Assembly: GCA_016165875.1 (NCBI GenBank)
Contig: JABBOT010000005.1
Span: 18,917,136-18,981,135 of the forward strand
Length of the DNA: 64,000 nucleotides
Direction: 5' to 3'
Source of the DNA: Acanthopleura granulata
Taxonomy: Eukaryota > Mollusca > Polyplacophora > Chitonida > Chitonidae
Every line of letters begins with the position of its first letter. Position 1 is the first letter of the stretch. The translations under genes were made by a program, and so were the position numbers. Shown in pieces: positions 42,801 to 54,700 of this stretch. Below the pieces are notes generated by a model. It was not told where the DNA came from, did not search any database, and saw nothing but the letters and a program-made list of their open reading frames with translations.

Positions 42801-45800
42801 AAGATTTCTTCGCTGTCGTGTAAAAAAACCCCGGCCTGTGCCTATTTCTGCACGAATACAGGAATGACCTTTGACATAGCTCGGTGTATCGTGAAAATGA
42901 CCCCATATGACATTTCTGCCAAACAAAAAGGCGGCCATTTCTACGACTGACTCCCCTATACCATTCTTTTCGTTTGCCGAAGAGGATCTCTGTACTTTTG
43001 TTCCCCTAAGTTTCGATACCGGTTTTACAGGATGGTGTAGTTAGGACTCCGCCTGTCTTTGTACAAGGACCCACAGCCATACCAGAAATGCATTCATCTG
43101 ACCATGCGAGATAAATATAGTTCAAACACAGGCGTGTCATCGCGCATTCGTAACCCCCATACTTACGCTCGCCTTTCTCTTCTCTCTCTCTCTTACAGAT
43201 CCTACATGACCAAGCCTAAAAGCAAGAACCTCAACTCCAGTCAGGCCGATATGTATTCGTTACGCAGGTAAACAGTGCTCTATTGCCCTTACGCACACAC
43301 CCATTTCAATATGACGACACGTGTTCAGTACTGAATAAACTCTATATATTTTGGACTTTCGACTTAATAAAAGAAAGTTAAATGCCAAAATTAGGAATGT
43401 CTTCATATTCGCCAACACACTTACATGCACTCGCTTTTAAACACTTGTTATGCTGTGGATGTTAATGAGTTACTATACGTAGGTATACTTTATCTAATTA
43501 ACTCTAATTAAAAGAGCACATACTCTTGAAGATTTAAGGTCGTTTCTATTACTTTCCTTATTTTTTCTTTTCATAAAACAAAAGTATGTGATTTTTGATT
43601 TTTGAAATTTATTTTAAAAAAAAATGAAAATATCTCACTTATTATTTCAAGGATAAGGTGTTTGTATGTGACTGTGGTGCGTTATTTCGATGACGTCACT
43701 GAATGGACCAGCTCGCGGATGTTAAGCTTGATTCACCGCCGCACGGCCGTCAGTGTACTAACATAGGTACCAGAACTGGCGACGCCCTCAATGTAAGCGG
43801 ACAGTCCGCTATGGTCTGACATGCTTACCCTTGGACGAGACCGGATTTCTAATTACCTGCGAAATTAACAGCCGCTTAGCATCCTCGTGAATCGAGGGCG
43901 GATTGGGGGAATTTTGCACAAAAACAAACGGTAAAACACTCACGCCATCGAGGCTGGCATATCGCGGGAACTAGGTCCACGCCGTCTTAATCCTCGTCTT
44001 AAGATGAAACCACGAAGATAAACTTTACCCGAAAAGATCTTTTTGTGAACCTTAATTTGTACCCGGCTTTTTCAATTTGGATGTTGGTGTAAAAGCACGA
44101 AGGCTACTCTGGATAGAGGTTACTGTTTCAAATTGTGATCTGACTCGACCTTTTCGGAATTATGTCGCGTTCAGAACTTCATTCACGCCTTGCTACCAAA
44201 AACAGGTCAAGGAAAAAACTTGGATCGCTTAGGGGTGTCGATATGGGACTTTAAACCACTTAACCTACAACAACAACAACAATAACAAAAACAGCATTGT
44301 TGGTTCATTTCACATGGGTTAAATATTATTTTCTCTACCCCAGAGGAGACAAGTCTTCGACAGACAAAACGGAATCTACGGTTGGCCAGTACTTCAGGGT
44401 AAGTACCGAGCTTTTTACTCAATATTTCTGGTTTTATATATTTTTATAAAAAGAACAGTTTCATTGATAGCTTTGACGTAATTCAAGAGTAATAAATCTC
44501 TGTAAAAACGAAACTGTCTTCGTAATGGCCGAAATATTGATTCAAAATCAGTCTTTCGGCTTTGGAAGCCACACCATACTAGTGTAAAAACATTTAACTG
44601 AGAGGTATGGTGTTAATTTAAGAAATGAGAAATATAGTATAAACCGTACTAGTGTAACAGATTTACCCATAACAGATGATGTTTGAAAAAAGCCGAAGTA
44701 TTGAGAGTCAAGTTAGTTAAACTTATTTGAAGTCCTGGTTTGGACCTGCAGTACATGTAGTTTATTTGTTGGTTTTGAGATTTCCAGAGGTCGCAAATTT
44801 GGGGTATTTCCGTAGCTTCAGTGGCGCACCCGCTATACCACATCACTTCTTCGTAAATGCTTTTCATGAGGTAACGAAATGTCAAAGACTTTGTGATGTT
44901 TTCTGGAGCTTAAAATAACACTTTCTTCTCTCTTCCGTGACGGGATTACGTTCCCATAGGTTACAGTAAAGGTGTTTTCATGTCCACCTAATCTAAACAA
45001 ACTACAGATGTTTCATGTTGAACAACAGAAAGAAATACTCTTTTAGGCTGAAAGATTTACGTCACAGGGAGCGATTCCACAAAGTCAGTCCGGGGTTCAA
45101 TAGAAAATAAAAGTTTGGTAACATTTTAAGTGTGACCTTAAGTATGTTATGAACAATATGTCAAGATTTCAACGTCCTTGGTAAAAAAATTGTGAGCAAT
45201 GTTTACCCTTGCACCCAAGTCAGGCATAGTTTTGTGGAATCGGCCACATGGCTTTTTGGGTTGTAATATAATGTTGGGAATAACATTTTAGGAATATGGT
45301 TGATTTCCCTGTTTAGTCAAAAATTTGAAAAAAACAACAACAACAAAAAACAATGTAGAATTAGGTAAACATTAAGAGGCTCTTCTGCACCAGACACTAC
45401 TTACTGGTAATAATTTGACCAACTGTTAACCGAGTTTAATGATAACTTGATGGCTGAACTAAATCAAGCAAAGGAAGGTTCTCTCTCTGAAATGTCCACC
45501 ATGAATTTATTTTAAAATATTTAAAAACTGAACTCTTTTCATGGTTTTTGCTTAATACGACTTTTATCTCCACTTAGTTTGATTGATCGATCATTTGAGC
45601 TCTGGAACTTAATGGATATATGTGTGGGTAAGATTATGATATGTGGGTGTTAAGCCATTGCCTGTTTGTGTCAGCGCTAGGTTGGCTCACTTCATTGTAA
45701 GATGTATGTATAAATAGATATCTGAATGGGGTGGTAGAGTGATCGAAGCGAAGTCATGCATGGGACGGTAGAACAGAGATAACAACATGACACAATGAGA

Positions 45801-48800
45801 CACATTGTTACGCATGGTCATCATCGAAATTTGCATATTCTTGTGCAGTACACAAAATTTAGCCCATAACCACACATCTTTACAACGACATGTATCCGTG
45901 TTTACTTTCACCATGATTAAGTTACACATTGTGTTCCCTGTATTATATCCAGTTCGACACAGCATTGAACATATATTCATAAAAAATGATATATATCCCT
46001 GAATACACGTAATAACTAAGTATCCGAACACATTTGCCTCTAGTCTAAAAGTAAAAAAAGTAACACAGTGGAAAGTGAAAACAAAGCAGGGAGGACTATG
46101 TGATGCTTGGAAAATGGTCACACGTAACCAGTGAAATTTGGTCTCTTGTCATTTCATCTCTGTTCCGGTTTTATTCCATTGATTCATGTAAATGTTTTAA
46201 AAGTATCAACTAATACGCAAACTAGCACAAAGGCTGAAGTAGAATTATGTAAATGCTGACAACAAAATTTGATGTAGCCATTTAGTTAGGTATCGAGAAA
46301 TAAAACCGAGCTATTAAATGATGTACCGGGAGCGTACATAAAATGATTACAATGATGAAGCCTAGACGTATGTAAATAAAGGCATGCGTGGGAAAGCTGG
46401 GTACTCAGTGGTGAGTTGGAGTGGTTACGTGTGTGACTTCACCACTAAAACATGACGCCTGCGCGGTTGATTTATCGCATTCCTATGTAAGTCACTTTTC
46501 ACAAAGAGACTTTACATAAGAATATCATAATTTGATATTTGATGAGTTTGAAACATTTCCACGGCTTTAACAAATGTGATCATTTTGGCTGTTGCTGGAT
46601 GGAAACCATATAAAGAGCCCAATTATTACGATGCTGGAAAACCCTCTTACACCTCAGATTTTGTGACGTTTCAGGCAGTTAATACAGATATATGTTCAAT
46701 GTCAAATATAAGCATTGCAATCAAATAAATATGGCTGGAAAACGTGGGCTGACGGCCAGTTGCCTGTTCCAAGGAAATATTTGAAATAAGTTATTAATTC
46801 TCCTGCAGAGACAAATCATGAGGGATTTAAATGTCGCGTGGAATGAAGTACAGACGCCTAAACAACAAAGGTCTCTGTTGACATTTACCGTTGCACATAT
46901 ATCATGTTTAAATTAGACCCTTGTGCTATTCTCGTCACTATGACAACTCACGTGCCACGCGTTTGTCGGGGGATTTACCGCGCTAACACCTGTAAGCGGA
47001 AATACGGCTTGTCCGACCTCACCCGGTTGTCATGGGGATCGGAGGTATGCGTCACTTTCAGTAACCCCGCCTTTTTGGTGAAACTCATCAAAGTTTTCAG
47101 GCAGATTCAGTCAGGCACATGCTAATGGTAAATTGTACGTCTTAGCGTGAACACGGTTCGAAAAGAGCGAGAGGGGAAGAAAGAAACAAAAAGATAAAAA
47201 AATGTTGAAGCTAACTAAAGTAAATGGCTGACCAGTTGAGCAGACTTAGCCCCGACCTCATCCGTTCCTTGGATTAAAGACGTATAAAGCAAAACCGGTG
47301 AATTCGGGGTCTTGCGTTTTGGGGTAACGCGGGTTGGATCTGGCGGGCGGGAAGAACGGCTGTAGTATCTCTAGGCCGTCTGTTACATGGCTTCCCGGGA
47401 CTAAGTTAGGAAGAAAACGGGATTTTCACGTAATTCCGTTGGTGCGGCGGGATAAGCAACATTGGCCTTAGCGTGTGGCTCTCTCCACCACGGGGTATAT
47501 CCCACACGAGGGTAGCCTTTTTGGGCGAAGAGAATTCTGTCTTATGAAAATAACTGAATTTCACCTCTGAAAGACATGGGAGCGCTATTCAATGCAAAGA
47601 ATTCAAAACTAGTCTTGGATCAAGAAAACAGGGGTAAGTGTTTATGAATTCTTTTTACAAGAAACTGAAAAAGGCAAAGTGTGGACTACATTTTTTCTTT
47701 AACTTTCTTAAAAAAATTATAATTTGGGGATTTTAAGGAAAGTCTCTATGTTGTTATACATTATATATTGGAATCGGTGAGTTGGCATTAGTGCGTGTGA
47801 AACCGGGGTCAGCTCTAGTACGAATAGAAGCGTGTTTTTCTGTGTTAAAAGCCCGACCTGAGGTATTATAATGGTGGGTGGATAACACAGGACCTCCAGA
47901 GCGGCTGTCATTGTGAAAGAAAAGCGAAATAAAAACAGTATACTAGGAAAAAAGTATCAGTTTTCTAAAGAACATTGATGTTAAGGTCATTAGGATCAAA
48001 GTAACGATAATCTCCCCTGAGCGGTTGGGAAATATGAAAGCCTTGCACGTGCGGTGGCATGATGTCATATTGGAAAGCCAGGGTTATTGTTACATGTTAA
48101 AGTGAACAATGTTTAAGAGAAGTAAAAGTGAGAACATAAAGAACGTTAGCTTCACGTAGCTGACCTTGTAAAACAAAAGCGTTCCTGGAAATTCATAATC
48201 ACTAATTTCCAATTATTAAAACGGTTTCCGGCAACCCTCCTTTATCAGATAACGTCATAGACGCAAAACAAAAAAGTTATCTTTAACATTTCCATGATAA
48301 CTGACCTGTATTTCCCAAGCATGTCGTAAAGGTGACTTTCCACTAAGAAGTAATATAAGACTGGCATTTACTTGGAATAGCTTGCCAATATGGGCAAGTC
48401 GTGTAGCACTATATGTAAAGTACCCTATCAGATGTGGCTATACGTAAGGTATGAATGTAAGGAAACCAGGTGAGACATGTAAATGAGTTTTCGTTGTAAT
48501 TGTTTGTTGAGGTGCTCCACTTATGCCTATTCGCTGCTGGGCATCCCATGTAAATAAATAATTAATTATATACTGTATTACAAATACTTTTTCTAGAAAT
48601 TTAGTTTTGTAGGCCTCGTGAGACCATTGTTTTTCACAAACATAAAAGTTAAGAAGATGAAAAACCATCTGTATGTCTGTGGTCAGGTTTATATCCAGTT
48701 ATTCAATCAATGTAATTCCTTTATTCATTAAGATGGCATCATCATCATTATATTGCATCATTAAGATTGCATTATTTCCATTATTTTGCTTCATTAAAAC

Positions 48801-50806
48801 TGTGTAACCATCAGTACATCGCCTCATTAAGACGGCATCATCAGTTAATTGTCTGATCAGTGGATGGTATCAAACGTTTAAATGCTAATTGAGTGGAAGG
48901 CGTTTGGGAAACACCTTTGGTCATATGAGAAAAGGACAAGGGAACAGGCTTAGGTGTTGTCCCAGAGAAACAGTAATACAGCATGTGTGTACCATGTACT
49001 AAAAGTTACACCCACATTTAGTTAATCTAAGAGGTGAGCACCAGCTTGTTTATTTTATGCCTATTTTTAAGAGACACTTAGAGTGACTGGCTTGTGCCTG
49101 CATCAAATTCCACAACACTGCTTATTTATGCCCGTGTGGGTTTAGGGCATCTAGGCGAGGTTGTGATACGAGTTCATGGCCCCTTAATAAGGATGCCTTA
49201 AACCCGTAACATTTGGTACTGGATGCTGCTGAAATCTGGGAAGATAAGCCAATGGCGGAAGTTCTTTAGACGTTTGGGCGCTATAGCTTAACAGCTTGGC
49301 AGGTGCTAAGATAAAATTGAAAATTTCGTTAACAGCGTCCCCTGAATTCGACACCTGTATTTAGGTTTTTGACAATCTTGACGTTTTGGGGACATGACAT
49401 GTCGACTCTCATACAACGTAAGAGGAATAGGCTATGACGATGACTTGAGTGGGTTGGTCTAACTCAGAGGAGGTCGGAGGGAGGGGGGTGTATGTGTGAT
49501 GTGAGTGTGTGATACAATGACACGGCTGCATTAGCCCTGCCTATCCCCCATGCACCATGATCTGGGGAAGGGACTCTGTTGCAGATTGTACGTTAGTTCT
49601 ATATACATACAGACAGGGTCTAAGGCCATGGCTAAAGTGTCAACATTCACAGTTACTCTACGCACAAGAAGCACTCTTTCAATGCGTAGCCGGGAAAAAG
49701 CAAGCGAAAACGTCTAATTGAATCAAGACGGTTGTATGCATAGGGCCTACTCATTAAACAGCTTCGGGCTTGACGAACTTCCTTGGGGAGAAAAAATAGA
49801 GAGGTTGTACACAGAGAAGGTACAAGCGAGCCCAACTCCGGGGCTTATACTGAGCCAGATTGGACAGCGCACAATGGCGTGGATACATTACCACCAGGAG
49901 GCGACAGTCATCATGGGCTTTCTTCTGTCTTTTACAGAACTCTCTGGTGGATCTGATGACAAGGATGAACTCTTCTGATCCACATTTTGTCAGGTAAGGT
50001 CCATGTTTTTTTCATGCACACCTGGGAAATTAGTCTGTGTAAGTTGCTCTCTAAACACCTGAAAATGGAGCTCATAATGCTAACCGACGTTGCCAACCCG
50101 CACCAAGGCTGCCTGGATCCAAACCTCCCCAGAGAACAAAAGCTCCTTGACAGCAAACGTCAATCATTGGCAGATACGACCTCTGCACCTCAAAGCCTTA
50201 AACCCTATCACAGTGGTTTACAGCTAGGTCTTCCGGTGTCAAATGTCAATGTCTTTACTTCTTAATATAACTTTATAAAAGTATTTGGGTCTGAAATACC
50301 TACCTTGATTAATAGGGTGTACCGCAAGCGGCAGGTTAATTTATTCTTCTATAGACTCAAAAAACGTTCTTTATGAATGAGTAAATATCGTTATCTGTTA
50401 ATAAAAGGTTTCATGTAAATGTCGAACAGTGTATGATTCCATTAAGAAACGACATATTTGCAAGTGCGTATTTAAAATGACCTAACCCGGATTTGACGGA
50501 ATGAGGCGAGGATACCGGAAAGACAAACCGTTTCCCTGAATTAGGATGAGGCGCTATTTATGACTAGCTGAGGTCACCCCGTAATACCAATCAAGTAGAA
50601 CGGCAACTAATAGCCTGTTATTGCACAGGGATTACTCAATTGCAGTTCTTCTGAAATTTCAATAGCTTTACATTATATTCTTTGGCGACCAGCATGGGGG
50701 GTGGGTGGGTATGGTGGAATTCAACTATTCAATAAATTTGGAATACTCTCCTCATACATTAGTATTCTAAAAGCAATATCTGCCCGAAGAGATAAAATGA
50801 AAAAGT

Positions 50807-50857
<51 letters not shown>

Positions 50858-51748
50858 TGAAATAAAACTTTTCTTTACTATGCAATATGGGAGAGGTGTG
50901 TGGATAAATATTCCCAACAATCATCATCTCGTGAGCTGAATACTGTGTTCATATCCCAGTCGAATAAAGCCAGGAAGCCAGAATTGCAGATATTCTTACT
51001 TCCTTCGCTTGGCACTAAGCTAAGCGGCCTTAAGTCAGACGGTTTGTCATATAGCCACTGATTGGAGAATTCGGTTTTCACGAACTTAAACTAATGGCTA
51101 CCTCCGCCATTAAAGACACGTGGTCGCCCAAAATTTGAATTTTTAAACAAATTCTGATTGCGACGTCTTAATGAAGTTTTGAAGTTCGTTCATAAACTAA
51201 CTCAGTTACGTTGAAATAAAAAAAATTCATTGAGTATGTAGGTTGTACGAGCCCGGACAAGTTCTGTTTTCGAATTCTATTCGAATTCAAGACAAAGAGG
51301 GCGGGCCAATGTTCGACGTTGTAACACCGCCACAACAACAACAACATTTACACCAACCTATCAAGTTGTGTAGTTTAATTACAATTACAATTCTTTTTTT
51401 TTTTGACGAGCGAGCAGTAAGCCCTTCTCTTACGGGTGTCATCAGCCAGGTTTGTATACATATGAAGTTTACCAAGCACTGTGCGCATGCTCCAGTTCCA
51501 CTGAATTGACAGCCCCTTTAAATATTCTCTCAGACTTTTCAGTTTTCATTTTTTTGTTATTTTTAAACATTAACTTAATGTACAATGCAGGGGTGGGATT
51601 GATAAAAAGCTTGCAACTTTTACCTCTTTAGAAAAATGCCTAATAATTTTGTCATTTCGCAATAACTCTAAAATACCTACTATTTGGGCGACCATGTCCC
51701 CTTAACGTGACTGTTGCCATATGTGCCAAAAAATGTTGTGCGCATCAA

Positions 51749-51779
<31 letters not shown>

Positions 51780-54700
51780 ATACATAATTCATTATTATTA
51801 TTAATTACTCTTGAGTGTACTCTCGGTCCTGTTACCATGGAGACACTGTCGTTATATGAAGACCGCTTTAAAATCAACGTGCGAAACCCTTCAAAATCAC
51901 AGGGGATGTTATTAATACAGTCATTATCAGAAATTCTTCCAAGAGCTGTGTGTAAAATTAAGAACTGTACAGTTCACATCTATGTGAACGTGTGGTCTAA
52001 TTTAAACCATTTCAGGATGCAAGCATTTGTTCTTTATATTTGCATTACGCTCTTGCTATTATATCGGCACCCATAATCTATTGTAGCTTGACTTGCAACG
52101 GTGAAGGAGGAAACTCAAGTCAAAGAAAGAGAAACAAATCTAGATTGTATAATTTATCGGCTAATGGATTCAGGCAGCTGAGCGAGACCGGTGTGCCTCT
52201 CCGGCCCGCCACCCTCCAAGACAAAACACAGACTGGCCTATGTGTCTGATTAGCCAAACAGCTGTTTTCATCTGGCAGTTCCAACGGAAGACTACGTGTG
52301 CGCATGTTCACGAATGGTCAGTCACGACTCACTCAAGAAGATGCACGATCAGCGATTTGCTTGAGTCCTATTGCCGCCGCTTCAGTCTCAGCGCGGTCCA
52401 ACCGCGATAACTCCGTGTGTACTGACGGGTAAAAGCTATCTTTTAAAAGAGCGTTTGTTCAAGGCGTTGAAAGGAAGATGTGATGTGGAGAGTTTGATAG
52501 TGAGTCTCTGGTTCACACGCACAAGGCATCTTACCACCCACATGGTACAGTGTTGCGTGTACTTGTGATTTGGGCTTCGCGCAGTTTCGCGGCCATTGAA
52601 TTGGATCGACTTTTCAGCCTAGGTATTCTTTGTTCGGTATAATCGTCTTACTATAGAAGTTGTTATAGACGCGCTGACTTTTTCCCTCAAAGCTTACGTT
52701 TCCCGGCAATAATCTGCTGATCACCAAGCTTTGTAATAATCTGCTGATCACTAAGCTTTGTTTTGTTAGTAAGCCTTCAGGATATACCTCATCCACGTGT
52801 CGTGATTATACATTATAATCTGCTGCACATACTCCGGACTTATTCCGAAAGTCAGACTGAAGGCGAGAAGGTTTAACGTTAGGTTCTATAGATTGGAAAG
52901 GGGGGGGGGACCAGATCAGCCCCACAGACAGTTGCACAAGACTGGGTATTAGAAAATAGCTAACCCGGGGGAAATTTGGGCTGTATTGATTGGTCGGACA
53001 GGTGTCAATCAGTGGGTTATTGACTCACCTGTTTGCGGTCTGAACAACAAAGGTCGAACAGAGCAGCGACACGTTCAGTCTCGTATTTAGAGGCGGATTG
53101 CCGAAGGTATCTTTGTCAATCCCATACACAGCTTCTCTTCTCTCGCTTCCAAATCTCGCGCGAGGTCGCGAGGTCCCTTTTTTTTAGACCAATGAGGGCT
53201 CTATGCCATTCGTCAATTACTCTCGAAGATCCCCGGGATAACAGAAATCTTGAGCTTAATATCAGCGGAATGTCTCTGACAATACCACTTAACGCCAAAT
53301 GATTCCGAAAACAAGCAGTGACAGGCGGAAAAGTCCGGGACAGTTGGCCAATAGGCCAGCTTGCGTGATTACACAAACGCATTTCTAACTGAACTCAAAG
53401 TTTAAAACCTCGCCACAAAGTTTAGTTTTTATTGTTGAAGCGTAAAATTTTGAGATATCTTTCTTCAGATAATATATATGAAGCGGTTAAAATTATTATT
53501 CCTAAAGCATGTAAAAGTAAACTGTAAAATCGTATTTCAAATTTTGTGAGAAAAGGCTTAGAAGAATCGGCATTCTAATCATTGTATAATCACTGTCTTC
53601 TAGTATATGGTAAAAGTTTTAACTTCGAGCTATGATATAATGAACGAATAAAGGTGAGACTCAGAGGCGCTAGATTTCCCATGAATAAGTAGAAACTTAA
53701 GCAGTCTGTGTATTAAATCGTCTATATGATTTTGACAACATTAACCTTTAACATCACATCTGTGGCATGGAGACATTTTCTGTACGAATACAACATTCCT
53801 AAAGAATCGCACTAAAGGATATATAGTCTAATTACAGCCTCCACATGCAATACAAATACACTAGACAAACAAACGTCCTCATATTTACAAAACGAAACAA
53901 TAGTAGATACATTCGGGGAAGGGCTTTTCTGTGGGAAGCCTTTCAAGTGTGTACAGTTTTGGAAGAGAATTTCTAAGGCTGCCTCCAATAAACCGTTAAG
54001 TAAATCTTCCCTCAATGTAGACACAGTAGGGCAAGGCAGTTCTTCGTGAAAACCCGTCTTCATTCCACCTTTTCATTTCTTGCAGGTGTCTAAAACCCAA
54101 CGTAGAAAAGTTGCCAGACAAGTTTGAAATCGACTACGTACTAGACCAGCTTCACGCAAACGGACTTTTGGAAATAGCCAAAATAAGACAGCAAGGATTC
54201 CCCGTTCGTTATGAATTCGGAAAATTTATAGACAAGTAAGTATGTCGAGAAATTGTACCTGAATGTTTCTCATCATAAAGTTAAATTATAATCTGTTGGT
54301 TGTTAACGAAATCTCCGAAGTTTTAAGCACTTGAATCCCTGTATTTCTTGGAGAGAAAAGATGTGTGTTTGAGAGAGAAAAAGGATTTGTTTCCCAAGAA
54401 GTATACTATATAGGCCCACAAATGAAAATTTATTTTGTGTCACTCCGTCTTAAAAAAAATCTTTCATGTTTTTGTTTCTGATCCAGTCACTGTCATTGAG
54501 GCCATTAATATATCAGTGTGAAAGCCGTTGGCTTAGTCTACAAACCAGCAAGGCTAGCTTGTGGTTTTAATCAATGTGTTATATGTTGAAATATTAATAA
54601 CTTTGAGAAAGAAGTAAACAAAATAACGTATGTCACAATTTTTTTTATATATTGTGAGGTAAGGCGTCAAATATGTGAAGAAGTTTTTGTGAAGAAGCCA

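Larger units (their letters stand above)
35816..43198. other. Intron 12 (phase 2), 7.4 kb
   Basis: Contains a short duplicated segment (37803-37876), a coding-like open frame at 39600-39855, possible tRNA-like box B motifs (39055-39065, minus) and a possible second-family SINE at 42310-42496. 36320-36375 is a TTTA-rich stretch. Confidence 0.8.
44399..49937. other. Intron 14 (phase 0), 5.5 kb
   Basis: Holds an inverted-repeat element (45068-45245) and a 33-bp minisatellite (48725-48856). A short coding-like stretch at 49760-49820 ([17 protein letters not shown]) lacks the right phase for an exon. The rest is featureless. Confidence 0.8.
49994..54085. other. Intron 15 (phase 2), 4.1 kb
   Basis: Contains a (GA)n tract, an (AATA)n tract and a 27-bp tandem duplication. 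A coding-like frame at 50040-50262 follows the e15 donor without recognisable homology. 53030-53380 is open on both strands and moderately GC-rich. No exon established. Confidence 0.8.

Noticed and set aside
45687..46121. Minus-strand 144-codon ORF
   Set aside because: Rich in Phe, Met, Cys and Ser with no motif; typical of a chance frame in AT-rich DNA.
49760..49820. Coding-like stretch before e15 ([17 protein letters not shown])
   Set aside because: The nearby acceptor gives the wrong phase for joining e14, and the motor needs no extra residues there.
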